Origin: an uncultured Propionibacteriaceae bacterium
GTDB taxonomy: Bacteria > Actinomycetota > Actinomycetes > Propionibacteriales > Propionibacteriaceae
Assembly: GCA_938046585.1 (NCBI GenBank)
Contig: CALIWR010000005.1
Coordinates: 124,001-188,000, forward strand
Reading direction: 5' to 3'
DNA: 64,000 nucleotides
The position numbers and the translations under genes are program-made. This document shows, piece after piece, positions 8,189 through 17,342 of the stretch. The notes beneath the pieces are model-generated. The model was not told the origin of the DNA. It worked only from the letters and a program-made list of their open reading frames with translations, and did no database searches. Position 1 is the first letter of the stretch, and each line of letters opens with the position of its first letter.

Positions 8189-8796
8189 TCTGGGTGGTGG
8201 CCCGGGCCCGGGGCCTGCTGATCTTCGCCGGGGTGCTGCTGGCCAGTGCTGTGGCGGCCTGGGTAGCTGGCCGGGTACAAGCCAACCTGCCGCTCGCCGA
8301 CGGGCCCCGCTACCTGCGGCAGTACCTGGTGGCCTTCCTGCCGGCCGGGATGGGCCCGGCCCTACCCGACCGGCTGCCGGGGCTCTCGGCCACCTTGCTG
8401 CGGGAGCCGCTGCTGCGCCGCTGCACCCTGCTGCTCTACTGGGGTGGGCTGGGGCTTGTGCTGGGCCCGGGTTGGGTTTCTCGGCCCGGCCAGCTGACGA
8501 CGTACGAGATCATGACCTGCCTGGTGCTGGGGACGGTGGTGCTTGCCGTCACCGCCCGCTGGGGGGTCCACGGGGTGCTGGTCGGGCTGTTACTCGGGCT
8601 GGTCTGGATGCTGGCCGGGGATTCGATCGGAGTCGCGATCGGCTTTCCCGGTATCGCTTTCCAGCGCCCCGGCGACCCGGAGCTGGGCGTGGCCAGCCAC
8701 ATCCCGGTCCTGCTGGGCGCCGCTGCGTTCGCGGCGGCTGCCGCCAGCGTCGGGCTACTGCGATCCACCCGTGTCGCCGCCGACGAGCAGGCCTGA
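8185..8796 (+). CDS. ABC-2-like permease subunit (second)
   Basis: A 203-residue membrane protein with about five hydrophobic segments, linked to the previous gene by ATGA. One predicted extracytoplasmic loop follows the first helix (about residues 30-70). Not homologous by eye to the first permease, so the transporter would be a heteromeric membrane pair with one ATPase. Function unknown; peptide export or self-protection is an inference from the upstream secreted-peptide gene. Confidence 0.7.
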   Translation: MIWVVARARGLLIFAGVLLASAVAAWVAGRVQANLPLADGPRYLRQYLVAFLPAGMGPALPDRLPGLSATLLREPLLRRCTLLLYWGGLGLVLGPGWVSRPGQLTTYEIMTCLVLGTVVLAVTARWGVHGVLVGLLLGLVWMLAGDSIGVAIGFPGIAFQRPGDPELGVASHIPVLLGAAAFAAAAASVGLLRSTRVAADEQA

Positions 8797-8807
8797 GCTG
8801 CGCTGAT

Positions 8808-8813
8808 TATCCT
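8808..8813 (+). promoter_or_regulatory. -10 element TATCCT, leaderless start of menC
   Basis: TATCCT lies 6 nt before the GTG at 8820 with no Shine-Dalgarno sequence. It sits between the permease stop and menC, so menC-menD likely has its own promoter. Confidence 0.55.
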
Positions 8814-8819
8814 GACCGC

Positions 8820-9914
8820 GTGAGCAAAACCTGGCCGGGCGTACAAGGTGAACTCGCCCTGGCCGGGCTACGCGACGCGGACCCCACCGGCCTGCTCGCG
8901 CAGATCGACCGGATCATCGTCTGGGATCTGCCGCTGCGGACCCGCTTTCGAGGCCTGACCCGCCGCAATGGCCTGCTCCTGCACGGCCCCCTAGGCTGGG
9001 GCGAGGTCGCCCCTTTCTGGGACTATGACGCGCCGGCCAGCGCCCCTTGGCTCGCCGCCGGCCTAGAACAGGCGACGAGCGACCTTACGAGCCTGCCCGT
9101 ACATCGCGCGCAGATCCCCGTCAACGTCACCATCCCTGAAGTCGATGGCGACACGGCTCGGGACCTGGTCGCCGCCGCTGGCGCGACCACCGCCAAGGTC
9201 AAGGTCGCCGGGTCCGACGACAGTCTCGCCGCCGACCTGGAACGGCTCGCCGCCGTACGCGCTGCGCTCGGACCGCAGGGACGGGTACGCATCGACGTCA
9301 ACGGGGCCTGGGACCTGGCGACCGCCAAGACTCTTCTGCCGCGCCTGGACCGGGAGGCCGGTGGCCTGGAATACGTCGAACAGCCCTGCCGGGAGGTGAC
9401 CGAGCTCGCCGCCCTGCGGCGCGCCCTGGACATCCCGATCGCCGCGGACGAGGCCATCCGGCTGTCTGCGGACCCCGTGGCAGTCTGCCGACTGGGGGCC
9501 GCCGACATCGCGGTACTCAAGGTCGGGCCGCTGGGCGGGATCCGACGAGCCCTGGCCCTGGCCGAGAGACTGGGGCTGCCCGCGGTTGTCTCGTCTGCCC
9601 TGGACACGAGTGTCGGGCTAGGGGCGGGCGCTGTTCTCGCCGCCGCTCTACCCGATCTGGGATACGCCTGCGGTTTGGGGACCAGCAGCCTCTTGGCAGC
9701 GGATGTGGCGTTGCCGTCGGTCGTGCCGCGTGGCGGCTTGTTGCCGCTGCGACCGGTCGAGGTTTCGGAGCCGCTCCTCGCCGCCGCCGGGGCCGGCGAG
9801 GAGCTCGTCTCCCGGTGGCGTACCCGCCTGGTAGGCATCCTGGCGGCTCTGGCCGACCGCCGGGAACGCGAGTTGCGTGGCTGGTCAGCTCCGGTGGCGG
9901 GGGTCCCCCTGTGA
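8820..9914 (+). CDS. menC: o-succinylbenzoate synthase
   Basis: A 364-residue enolase-superfamily enzyme of menaquinone synthesis that dehydrates SHCHC to o-succinylbenzoate. Seen in order: LPLRTRFRG near the N-terminus, the catalytic lysine motif KVKVA, metal ligands in DVNGAWD, EQPCRE and AADEA, the second lysine in AVLKVGPLGG, and SSALDTSVG. The frame is open far upstream, but GTG 8820 sits directly after a leaderless-type -10 and gives the expected length. The stop overlaps the menD start (GTGA). Confidence 0.95.
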   Translation: MSKTWPGVQGELALAGLRDADPTGLLAQIDRIIVWDLPLRTRFRGLTRRNGLLLHGPLGWGEVAPFWDYDAPASAPWLAAGLEQATSDLTSLPVHRAQIPVNVTIPEVDGDTARDLVAAAGATTAKVKVAGSDDSLAADLERLAAVRAALGPQGRVRIDVNGAWDLATAKTLLPRLDREAGGLEYVEQPCREVTELAALRRALDIPIAADEAIRLSADPVAVCRLGAADIAVLKVGPLGGIRRALALAERLGLPAVVSSALDTSVGLGAGAVLAAALPDLGYACGLGTSSLLAADVALPSVVPRGGLLPLRPVEVSEPLLAAAGAGEELVSRWRTRLVGILAALADRRERELRGWSAPVAGVPL

Positions 9915-11617
9915 AATCCGCAGGGCTGACCCATCCGCCCTCGGTCGAGGCAGCCCGGGTTGTCGTCGGGACCTTGCTGGCGCAGGGGGTACGTGATGTC
10001 GTCATCGCCCCGGGCTCGCGTTCGGCGCCCTTCGTTCCGGTACTGGCCGCAGCCGAGGCGGGCGGAGCATTGCGAGTCCGGGTGGTCCTGGATGAGCGCA
10101 GCGCCGCTTTCATGGCCCTGGGGATGGCCCGCGCCTACGGCGGTACCCGCCGCCCCGCCGTCGTCATCACGACCTCGGGGACGGCGGTGGCCAACCTCCA
10201 CCCGGCGGTTGCCGAGGCCGATGCCGCGGGTGTGCCCCTCCTGGTCGTCAGCGCTGACCGGCCCCATGAGTTTGTCGGCACCGGGGCGAGTCAGACCACC
10301 GAACAGACGCGGCTTTTTGGAGCTGCTGCGCGCCTGGTCGTGGACCTGCCCGCTGATCTGCTCGCCGACCTAGGTTCGACGGCCGGGGCCGCGGCCATCG
10401 CCGGCCAGGTCCGGAGACTGGTCGCCGCCGCCCGCGGAACCTTCAGCGACGATCCCGGCCCGGCCCAGCTCAATATCCGGTTCCGCCCGCCCCTGACCGC
10501 GGCCGAGGGCGTCCCCGTCGGCCCCAGCCCGGGCCGGCTCGAGGCACTGGCGCCCCTGCCCGGACCGCAGCTACCGACGACCGCCCGGCCCGTCCAGGCC
10601 GTGGCCCGGCGCGGGCTGATCGTCGCCGGTGACGGACCGGACGAGGCCGGGCCGGTCACCCGGGCTCTCGCTGAGCACCTTCGCTGGCCGCTGCTGGCCG
10701 AACCGACGTCCGGGGCTAGGGGCGGGCCGATGGCCCTGACCCGCTACGCCGAGCTCCTGGCCACTCCAGCTGGTCAGGAATTGGCGGGCCAGGCCGAGCA
10801 CATCCTGGTCGCCGGTCACCCGAGCCTGTCGCGTCCCGTGACCGCTCTCCTGGCGCGTACCGACATACCGGTTGAGGTCCTCGCCACGACTGCCCGCTGG
10901 ACTGACGTCGCCGGAAATGCGGCCCGGGTCCTGCCGCTACCGCGTGACCCCGGCCAGGTTCCGGAACTGGTGGGCATCCTTGGGCTGGACCCCATCGGCA
11001 GCGATTGGGTCGGCGGGTGGCGCCGGGCGGTCGCGGCGCTGGCGCCCCTGCCCGTACCGGGTGAGAAGCTGACGGCCGCCGAGGTGGTGCTCGCTGCCTA
11101 CCGGTCCAGCGTCGAGCCTGAGGGGCCCGGGCCCCGGCTCGTGGTGGCCTCCTCCATGACGATCCGCTACCTCGACCGCTTCGCGCCACCGGCTGTGGGG
11201 CCCGGCCCGGGGGTGGTGGCGAACCGCGGGCTCGCGGGTATCGACGGGACACTCGCCACCGCCGTCGGGCTGAGCCTGGCCTCAGGGGAGCCGACCCGGG
11301 TGGTCCTGGGTGATCTAGCCTTCCTGCATGACGCCATGAGTCTTGCCCGCGGCAGCTTAGAGACCGAACCTGATCTGCAGGCCGTCGTCGTCGACGACCG
11401 GGGCGGCGCCATCTTCTCGACCCTCGAATACCCACAGCTCATGGCAGCCGAAGTTTTCGACCGCTATTTCACCGCCCCCCAGGCGACGGACATCCCCCGG
11501 CTGGCACGGGCATTGGGCGCCCACGTTCACGAGCCGCGTTCTCGCAGCGACCTGCACGCCATCTTGTCCAGGCCGCCGCGGGGTCTGAGCGTGGTCCACG
11601 TACGGGTTCATCCCTGA
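9911..11617 (+). CDS. menD: SEPHCHC synthase (MenD)
   Basis: A 568-residue thiamine-diphosphate enzyme that condenses isochorismate with 2-oxoglutarate. The N-terminal Pyr domain has the catalytic-Glu region VVLDERSAAFMALGMARA and ITTSGTAVANLHPAV. The C-terminal PP domain has the ThDP/Mg motif GDLAFLHDAMSL followed by VVDDRGGAIFS. The start GTG overlaps the menC stop by 4 bases. Its substrate comes from the isochorismate synthase encoded by the convergent gene. Confidence 0.96.
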   Translation: MKSAGLTHPPSVEAARVVVGTLLAQGVRDVVIAPGSRSAPFVPVLAAAEAGGALRVRVVLDERSAAFMALGMARAYGGTRRPAVVITTSGTAVANLHPAVAEADAAGVPLLVVSADRPHEFVGTGASQTTEQTRLFGAAARLVVDLPADLLADLGSTAGAAAIAGQVRRLVAAARGTFSDDPGPAQLNIRFRPPLTAAEGVPVGPSPGRLEALAPLPGPQLPTTARPVQAVARRGLIVAGDGPDEAGPVTRALAEHLRWPLLAEPTSGARGGPMALTRYAELLATPAGQELAGQAEHILVAGHPSLSRPVTALLARTDIPVEVLATTARWTDVAGNAARVLPLPRDPGQVPELVGILGLDPIGSDWVGGWRRAVAALAPLPVPGEKLTAAEVVLAAYRSSVEPEGPGPRLVVASSMTIRYLDRFAPPAVGPGPGVVANRGLAGIDGTLATAVGLSLASGEPTRVVLGDLAFLHDAMSLARGSLETEPDLQAVVVDDRGGAIFSTLEYPQLMAAEVFDRYFTAPQATDIPRLARALGAHVHEPRSRSDLHAILSRPPRGLSVVHVRVHP

Positions 11618-11628
11618 GCGTTAACAGA

Positions 11629-13005
11629 TCAAGGATTGAGCCGGTCGGGCACAGCTCCAAAGGCGGCCAGCATGGGCCGCATCTTCGCCCAGGTCTCGGC
11701 CAATTCGTCCTCAGGCTGAGATTCAGGCAGGATCCCCCCGCCACCGAAGACCCGAGCCGGCGATCGCGGCCCGGCGACCCCCGCCGCGAGGGCGGCGCTG
11801 CGCAGGGCGATGCACCATTCTCCCTCACCATGCCAGTCCACCCACCCGACAGGCCCGGCGTAACGTTCTCGGTCCAGGCCTTCGAGCTCGGCGATCAGTG
11901 CGAGGGCCGCCCCGGTTGGGGTTCCGCCGACGGCTGCCGTGGGATGCAGCGCTCTCACCAACGACAGCGCACCGGTGTCCCCGGCGACAACCCCCGAGAT
12001 GTCACTGGCCAGGTGCAAGACATTGGGCAGGGTCAGTACGAAACGTTCGCCGGCCTCGACCACCGAACACAGGGGAGTCAGCGCTGCCAGCGCGGAAGCG
12101 CGGGCGAAGTCGTGCTCGCGGACGTTCTTATCCGAGGCCTCCAACCAGGCTCCAAGACGAATGACCTGCGCCGCATCCTCACCGCGCCGTCTGGCCGTAC
12201 CCGCCAGGACCCGGCTGCGCAGGCGCCGGCCCTCCAGCCGCAGCAGGGGCTCGGGGCTCGCTCCGATCATGGAGTCGACGCCGAAGGTCCAACAGGTGGG
12301 GTAGGCGCGGGCGAGCCGGGCTAGCAGGGTCCCGGCGGCCACCTCGCGGCCGGGACGTACCAGGGCGTCGCGGGCGAGGACCACCTTGTCAGCCTCGCCG
12401 GCGCGCATCCGGCGGCGAAGCTCGTCCACGATGGCCAGGTACTCGGCCTCGGTGCGAGAGCCGGTCTCCACCTGTACGTCACCGTCTGGTGTTCCTGGCT
12501 CCCGGCGACCCGCGTGCAGCTCAGCAAGAACCGTGGCAGTCTCTGGGTGGGCTTCACCGTGCGGCACAGCCGTCGTCAGCCAGGCGCCAGCCTCGTCCAG
12601 CCCGATCAGGATTCGCGGGACAATCAGCACCGATCTGGCTGTGGAGCTCTCGGCGAATGTGATTGTTCCGGCTGCGACAGGTCCGGTTCCCGGTCGTACG
12701 AGGGGATCAGACCACCAAGAGGCGTAGATGATGGCGCGCCAGGCCGCGCGGAGAACCTCACAGCGGTCAGCCCCCAGCGCAGACATTTCTAGGCAACGTC
12801 CGAACCCGACCAGACCGCGACCATGGCGCACCCATGACACGACATCGCGGTGGCCGGTCAGCAGGTCGATGAGCGAGTGGGGGCCGTACAGCCCGAGGGC
12901 CTGCGCATCGATGGGGAGAGTACGTATCGACAGCGGTGGCGGAGCATTGCGGACGGCTTCGGCGGTGAGCCGCAGGGCGGGCTGCGGCAGAGGGTCACGG
13001 TTCAC
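11629..13005 (-). CDS. menF: Isochorismate synthase
   Basis: A 458-residue chorismate-binding enzyme. Visible motifs are KVVLARDA, GASPEPLLR, AGTARRR, the SDKNVREHDF helix, HPTAAVGGTP and GPVGWVD, the conserved active-site blocks of MenF/EntC enzymes. It faces menC-menD with an 11-base gap, so the three early menaquinone steps are grouped. The start GTG is at 13005 and the upstream region is shared with the divergent uridine phosphorylase gene. The context makes menaquinone rather than siderophore synthesis the likely role. Confidence 0.93.
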   Translation of the reverse strand: MNRDPLPQPALRLTAEAVRNAPPPLSIRTLPIDAQALGLYGPHSLIDLLTGHRDVVSWVRHGRGLVGFGRCLEMSALGADRCEVLRAAWRAIIYASWWSDPLVRPGTGPVAAGTITFAESSTARSVLIVPRILIGLDEAGAWLTTAVPHGEAHPETATVLAELHAGRREPGTPDGDVQVETGSRTEAEYLAIVDELRRRMRAGEADKVVLARDALVRPGREVAAGTLLARLARAYPTCWTFGVDSMIGASPEPLLRLEGRRLRSRVLAGTARRRGEDAAQVIRLGAWLEASDKNVREHDFARASALAALTPLCSVVEAGERFVLTLPNVLHLASDISGVVAGDTGALSLVRALHPTAAVGGTPTGAALALIAELEGLDRERYAGPVGWVDWHGEGEWCIALRSAALAAGVAGPRSPARVFGGGGILPESQPEDELAETWAKMRPMLAAFGAVPDRLNP

Positions 13006-13067
13006 GCTGCCCCATTCTGATGAGATCCTCGACCGGGTGGTATCCGTGGTCTTCCCGAGACCGCACC

Positions 13068-13073
13068 TACGAT
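13068..13073 (+). promoter_or_regulatory. -10 element TACGAT, leaderless start of udp
   Basis: TACGAT lies 6 nt before the GTG at 13080 with no ribosome binding site. It supports 13080 as the true start rather than the upstream in-frame ATG at 13020. Confidence 0.55.
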
Positions 13074-13079
13074 GCGGTC

Positions 13080-13853
13080 GTGACCAGCGAGCAGCACTAC
13101 CACATCGGTTTTAGCCGTGATGATCTTCCCGCCGGGACCCGGGTCGCCCTGTTGTCCGGAGACCCGGGCCGCTCCGAGCTGGTGGCTACCACCCACCTCA
13201 GCCAGGCCCGGGAGCTTTCCCGCCACCGCGGCCTGGACTCGTTCGTGGCGGAGCTGCCGTCGCGTCGCCCGGTGGTCTGCGCCACTAGCGGCATGGGTGC
13301 CCCGTCGATGTCGATCGTGGTCAACGAATTGGTCCAGGTTGGGATTACGACGATTATCCGGATCGGTACCTGCGGCTCGATCCAGGACGGCCTGGCGCCC
13401 GGTGCTGTCGTTGTCGCCGCGGCGAGTTTGTCGAACCAGGGCGCTACCGGCGACATCGCACCGGTCGGATTCCCGGCTGCCGCGGACCCATTCCTCAGCG
13501 TCGACCTGGCCCGTGCAGCCGAGGACCTCGGGATCGAGCACCGAGTCGGGGTTGTCGCCTCGACCGACACCTTCTTCGAGGGACAGGAACGCTCGGCCTC
13601 CTCAGCGAACCCGAGCCTGCTGCGCCGGATCCAGGGGCAGACCGACGAATACCGCGACCTGGGCGTCCTCGCCTACGAGATGGAGGCCGGCACCCTGTTC
13701 ACGATGGGACTCGTCTACGGATTCCGGGCTGGGTGTGTCCTCGGCGTCGTTGCCCAGCGGACTCGCGCAGAGCGGCCGGTGCTGGAGGCGAAGGCCCAGG
13801 CGGTTGACAACGCCCTGCGGGTCGCCCTGGCTGCCGCCGAGTCGTACGCCTGA
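13080..13853 (+). CDS. udp: Uridine phosphorylase family nucleoside phosphorylase
   Basis: A 257-residue NP-I family enzyme. The phosphate-binding GDPGR, the GTCGSIQ loop and the ribose/base-binding segment AYEMEAGTLFTMG are all present. It cleaves pyrimidine (or related) nucleosides to base plus ribose-1-phosphate for salvage. The start is set by the -10 element directly upstream. The stop is part of a 12-base palindrome shared with the convergent DUF4439 gene. Exact nucleoside preference cannot be read from sequence. Confidence 0.9.
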   Translation: MTSEQHYHIGFSRDDLPAGTRVALLSGDPGRSELVATTHLSQARELSRHRGLDSFVAELPSRRPVVCATSGMGAPSMSIVVNELVQVGITTIIRIGTCGSIQDGLAPGAVVVAAASLSNQGATGDIAPVGFPAAADPFLSVDLARAAEDLGIEHRVGVVASTDTFFEGQERSASSANPSLLRRIQGQTDEYRDLGVLAYEMEAGTLFTMGLVYGFRAGCVLGVVAQRTRAERPVLEAKAQAVDNALRVALAAAESYA

Positions 13854-13859
13854 CCCGGG

Positions 13860-14810
13860 TCAGTCCGGCCAGCCAGGGTATTCAGCCAGACCCAACCCAA
13901 ACGGTAACCCGTACCCGCTCGCGGCTACTAGGAAGTCAGCGGCCCGGCGACGGTCCTCGGGCCCGGCCGAGGCCACCCAGACCGCGCTGGCCTGGGTGAG
14001 CGCGTCGATGAGCCCTCCGAGCAGGGCCGACACTTTCGCCTCGCCCGAGGTCGGTGGTAGCGAGTACGCGCCCAGCCCCGGATCGGGACTCACTGACCGG
14101 GTCCGTAGATAGGCCATCAGAGCGTCCCGGTCGGTCTTGAGCGTGGTCAGCAGGGTCTCCACAGTCGGGCGCCACGAATGCCGAGTGGGCAGCAGACCAA
14201 GAGCCGACTGTACGCCGTAGACCGCTTCGTGTAGCCGGGCCAGTACCTGGTTCGCGGCCGCGTCCCAAGAGCCGGCAGCCTGTACCAGTCGCATCGCCAC
14301 TCCAGCCCGGGCCGCGGAGACTGGCAGCGTGAGCGCTGTGCGTGCCTGCTGCGCCGACGCTGCCAGCGCCGCCCAGAATGCCGCCAAGACACCGCTGGAC
14401 TCGGCTGCCAACACCAGCTCGGCATCTCGAGCCGCAGTAAGCGCCGAGGTCATCGCCGCCAAGCCGGCCTCGCGGCTGCCCGTGGCCCTGGCGGCGGCTG
14501 AGGGCGCCAGGCCGGGCTCCCGGCGTAGGGGCTGGTCGGTGGCTAGGACCTGGGCATGACGCCGGCGGATCTCGGCCAGTGACCTCCAACGGGCGGCATC
14601 GGAACCGGCCCAGGAAGCTGCGGCTGAGCCGTTCAGGACCGCTGCGGCTGCTAACTCCAGGCCGAGGGCTTGATCGGACCCGGCCGGGCGGGAGGGGACA
14701 GCGGCGAGCTGAGGCTGCGGGGTTCCCTTGATTCGAGGGTCGGTCAGCCAGGTCCCAGAGCACCCTGCCAGTGCTGCCACTGTGATCCCCACGAACGCCC
14801 GCCGTCGCAT
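13860..14810 (-). CDS. DUF4439 domain lipoprotein
   Basis: A 316-residue protein with a signal peptide ending in the lipobox LAGC (Cys about residue 17). An Ala-rich helical region follows, then a C-terminal DUF4439 domain (about 180-316), seen as EAVYGVQSALGLL and a conserved end GYGLPFGLGLAEYPGW. DUF4439 proteins commonly sit next to rimP in actinobacteria, as here. They are predicted four-helix, ferritin-like bundles, but no metal ligands could be identified by eye. Four bases separate it from the upstream methyltransferase gene. Confidence 0.85.
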   Translation of the reverse strand: MRRRAFVGITVAALAGCSGTWLTDPRIKGTPQPQLAAVPSRPAGSDQALGLELAAAAVLNGSAAASWAGSDAARWRSLAEIRRRHAQVLATDQPLRREPGLAPSAAARATGSREAGLAAMTSALTAARDAELVLAAESSGVLAAFWAALAASAQQARTALTLPVSAARAGVAMRLVQAAGSWDAAANQVLARLHEAVYGVQSALGLLPTRHSWRPTVETLLTTLKTDRDALMAYLRTRSVSPDPGLGAYSLPPTSGEAKVSALLGGLIDALTQASAVWVASAGPEDRRRAADFLVAASGYGLPFGLGLAEYPGWPD

Positions 14811-14814
14811 GGGG

Positions 14815-15492
14815 TCAACCTACCGGGGCGGTCCACTCCAGGGTGTAGCGGAAGAACAGCCGCCGGCGGTACCTGGCTCCCGGCAGCTGTCGCCGGGCAG
14901 CGGCTCGGACCTCGGCGTAGGTCTGTTTCGGTTCCCGTACCGGCATCGTGGGGTCCGGACCTGGGCTGGTACGGCCGCAGATCCGGCGGCTGAATCCCAG
15001 CAGCGGATTCGCCAACACCGCCACGAAGTCCAGCGCCCGGTCGGCGGGGGAAGATGATCTGGCCAGGCCGACCACCAGCAGTCGTCCTCCAGGAGTGACG
15101 AGGCGGCCAAGGCCCGCCAACCCAGCCTCCAGATCGAGATGGTGCAGTACCGCCACCGCAGTCACCACATCGTACGAGGTCATGGTCGTCAGCTCGGCCG
15201 CCGACAGGGGCCGAATCGAGACCCCGGGCAGGGACCCGGCCCGGGCCAGGGCAGCGGCGACCATCGTCTGGTCTGGGTCCACTCCCAGCACCCGATCCAC
15301 CCGAGTCGCTAGCCGCGACACCAGCAACCCGCTGCCGCAGCCCACGTCGAGCGCGCTAATGGCTTCTTGCGGGACTCGGGCCAATAGCCAGGGGTGGAAC
15401 CGTTCGTTGTGGTCCCACCAGAGCCGCCGGTTGATCCGGTCCAGGACCGATTCCGCCCACCGCGTAGCCCGGTTCACTGATCGAGGCATCAT
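14815..15492 (-). CDS. Class I SAM-dependent methyltransferase
   Basis: A 225-residue Rossmann-fold methyltransferase. The SAM-binding motif I is ALDVGCGSGLL, the acidic motif II end is LGVDPD, and motif III is ADL-like in SYDVVTAVAVLHHL. The N-terminal RLWWDHNERFHPWLL resembles small-molecule methyltransferases of this class. Substrate unknown. The start is either ATG 15492 or 15489 (two adjacent ATGs). Transcribed divergently from rimP. Confidence 0.85.
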   Translation of the reverse strand: MMPRSVNRATRWAESVLDRINRRLWWDHNERFHPWLLARVPQEAISALDVGCGSGLLVSRLATRVDRVLGVDPDQTMVAAALARAGSLPGVSIRPLSAAELTTMTSYDVVTAVAVLHHLDLEAGLAGLGRLVTPGGRLLVVGLARSSSPADRALDFVAVLANPLLGFSRRICGRTSPGPDPTMPVREPKQTYAEVRAAARRQLPGARYRRRLFFRYTLEWTAPVG

Positions 15493-15526
15493 CGACTTTG
15501 TGCGTCTTTTCCGTCGTGTCTGAGGT

Positions 15527-15532
15527 TATGCT
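15527..15532 (+). promoter_or_regulatory. Candidate rimP operon -10 element TATGCT
   Basis: TATGCT lies 37 nt before the rimP ATG, giving a leader of about 30 nt that carries GGAGG. The -35 is weak. Confidence 0.45.
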
Positions 15533-15568
15533 GGCGGCCACAACCGCTGCGCCCAACCGGAGGACCGC

Positions 15569-16063
15569 ATGGAGCTGACTACCCTGAGGGTACTCAGGGT
15601 ACTCGTGGAGCCGGTCTTGGCTGCCCATCGCCTGGAATTGGACAGTCTCGAGGTCGTGCCTGGCGGTGGTCGGCGGGTGCTGCGGGTGACCGTCGACGGC
15701 GATGGCCCGAAGGGTCGTGGACCGTTGTTGGATGACGTGGCCGCGGCTTCCCAGAGCATCTCGCAGGCCTTGGATAGTTGCGACCTCACCGGCTCCGCGC
15801 CGTACCTGCTGGAGGTCACCTCGCGCGGGGTCAGCGCCCCGCTGACCAAGCCGCAGCACTGGCGCCGAAATCGTGGGCGCCTGGTTGAGGTGAGGCTGGT
15901 TGACGGTTCTCGCCGGACCGAGCGGATTCGTGGTGCCGACGAGGAACAGGCATTGCTGGACAGTGGCCCGGTCCGGTATGCCGAGGTGCAGCGCGCCACC
16001 ATCCAGGTCGAATTCAACCGCCCGGCCGATCCCGATCTCGACGAACCCGACGAGCAGGAGTGA
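15569..16063 (+). CDS. rimP: Ribosome maturation factor RimP
   Basis: A 164-residue protein for 30S subunit maturation. The N-terminal domain has [18 protein letters not shown] and LRVTVDGD. The hallmark [17 protein letters not shown] segment is present, followed by the SH3-like C-terminal domain. A GGAGG six nucleotides upstream supports the start. First gene of the rimP-nusA-ylxR-infB cluster; one base separates its stop from the nusA ATG. Confidence 0.95.
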   Translation: MELTTLRVLRVLVEPVLAAHRLELDSLEVVPGGGRRVLRVTVDGDGPKGRGPLLDDVAAASQSISQALDSCDLTGSAPYLLEVTSRGVSAPLTKPQHWRRNRGRLVEVRLVDGSRRTERIRGADEEQALLDSGPVRYAEVQRATIQVEFNRPADPDLDEPDEQE

Positions 16064-16064
16064 C

Positions 16065-17045
16065 ATGGACATCGACATGGCCGCGCTACGCCAGCTGGAG
16101 CGCGACAAGGAGATCCCGACCGCAGTCGTGATCGAGGCGCTGACCGATGCGCTGCTCAACGCGTACGAGAAGACCACGGGCCACGCTAAGGGGGCCCGGG
16201 TCGTGATTGACCGCAAGAGCGGCAAGGTCCAGGTCTTAGCGCCCGAGATGGACGCGGACGGCCAGCAGGTAGGCGAATACGACGACACCCCGTCCGGTTT
16301 CGGCCGGGTGGCAGCTGCGACCGCCCGCCAGATCATCTTCCAACGGATCCGTGAGGCCGAGGACGAGCAGAAGTTCGGGCACTTTGCCGCCAGCGAGGGA
16401 GACATCCTGGCTGGGGTGGTGCAGCAGGATCGGCATAGTTCCACGGTTCGGGTGGATCTCGGCAAAGTCGAGGCGATCTTGCCCCAGGCCGAGCAGGTGC
16501 CGGGCGAGGACTACCGCCACGGCACCCGGCTGCGGGTCTACGTGGTGGCGGTCCGGCGTGACTTCCGCGGCCCCCAGGTGGTGGTCTCGAGGACTCATCC
16601 CGGCCTGGTTGAGAAGTTGTTCGTGCTCGAGGTGCCGGAGATCGAGCAGGGAGTGGTGCAGATCAAGGCCCTGGCTCGTGAGGCCGGGCACCGGACCAAG
16701 CTCGCAGTCCACTCGGTCAATCCCGACGTTTCGGCTAAGGGCGCCTGTATTGGCCCGGTGGGGCAGCGGGTCCGGGCCGTGATGAATGAGCTCGGCGGGG
16801 AGAAGATCGACATCGTCGACTGGTCCGACGACCCGGCGACCTTCGTCGCGTCGGCGCTCTCTCCGGCCCGGGTGAGCAGCGTAACCGTGGTCGACCCGGC
16901 TGCCCGTTCGGCGCGGGTCGTCGTCCCGGACTACCAGCTCAGCTTGGCGATCGGCAGGGAGGGGCAGAATGCCCGATTGGCGGCCCGGCTCACCGGCTGG
17001 CGGATCGACATCCGTCCCGACACCCCCACCGACTCGCCCGGCTAG
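16065..17045 (+). CDS. nusA: Transcription termination/antitermination factor NusA
   Basis: A 326-residue protein of the short actinobacterial NusA type. Domains in order: an N-terminal RNA polymerase-binding region (1-110), an S1 domain (about 115-175), and two KH domains. KH2 ends in [18 protein letters not shown]. It lacks the acidic C-terminal repeats of the E. coli protein, as is normal in this phylum. The ATG is one base after the rimP stop; an in-frame upstream extension overlaps rimP and was rejected. Confidence 0.96.
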   Translation: MDIDMAALRQLERDKEIPTAVVIEALTDALLNAYEKTTGHAKGARVVIDRKSGKVQVLAPEMDADGQQVGEYDDTPSGFGRVAAATARQIIFQRIREAEDEQKFGHFAASEGDILAGVVQQDRHSSTVRVDLGKVEAILPQAEQVPGEDYRHGTRLRVYVVAVRRDFRGPQVVVSRTHPGLVEKLFVLEVPEIEQGVVQIKALAREAGHRTKLAVHSVNPDVSAKGACIGPVGQRVRAVMNELGGEKIDIVDWSDDPATFVASALSPARVSSVTVVDPAARSARVVVPDYQLSLAIGREGQNARLAARLTGWRIDIRPDTPTDSPG

Positions 17046-17058
17046 TCGGCGTCTCGTC

Positions 17059-17322
17059 ATGTCCGAACCGGTCCGTACCTGCATCGGCTGCCGGCGACGA
17101 GAGTCCGCCTCGCGGCTAGTACGGGTGGTCTGGGACGTTGCCGCCGCCCGGCTCCGGTGGGACCCGCAGTGTCGGCTACCGGGGCGAGGTGCCTGGTTGC
17201 ACCCGACACCGGAGTGCCTGCGCCAGGCCGGCCGCCGGCGGGCCTTCACCCGTGCGCTGCGACTGTCGGGGATCCCGGTGGACCCCACCGCACTCCACAT
17301 CGACGACGCGATTGCCGACTAG
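17059..17322 (+). CDS. ylxR: YlxR (DUF448) RNA-binding protein
   Basis: An 87-residue protein with the family signature RTCIGCRRR at the N-terminus and GRGAWLHP in the middle. YlxR family members are small basic nucleic-acid-binding proteins encoded between nusA and infB. In other bacteria they affect RNase P or transcription. The start ATG is 13 bases after the nusA stop; upstream in-frame codons overlap nusA and were ignored. Confidence 0.93.
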   Translation: MSEPVRTCIGCRRRESASRLVRVVWDVAAARLRWDPQCRLPGRGAWLHPTPECLRQAGRRRAFTRALRLSGIPVDPTALHIDDAIAD

Positions 17323-17342
17323 GGCGCGAGAGGGCCTAGACT
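17312..17342 (+). promoter_or_regulatory. Candidate infB promoter
   Basis: TTGCCG and TAGACT separated by 19 bases, starting inside the end of ylxR. It would produce an infB leader of about 125 nt. The spacing is slightly long. Confidence 0.35.

Noticed and set aside
9023..10267. 414-residue minus-strand ORF
   Set aside because: Antisense to menC and menD; Arg/Ser/Ala-rich and motif-free.
15356..16465. 369-residue minus-strand ORF over the methyltransferase start, rimP and nusA
   Set aside because: Overlaps three supported genes and has no motif.
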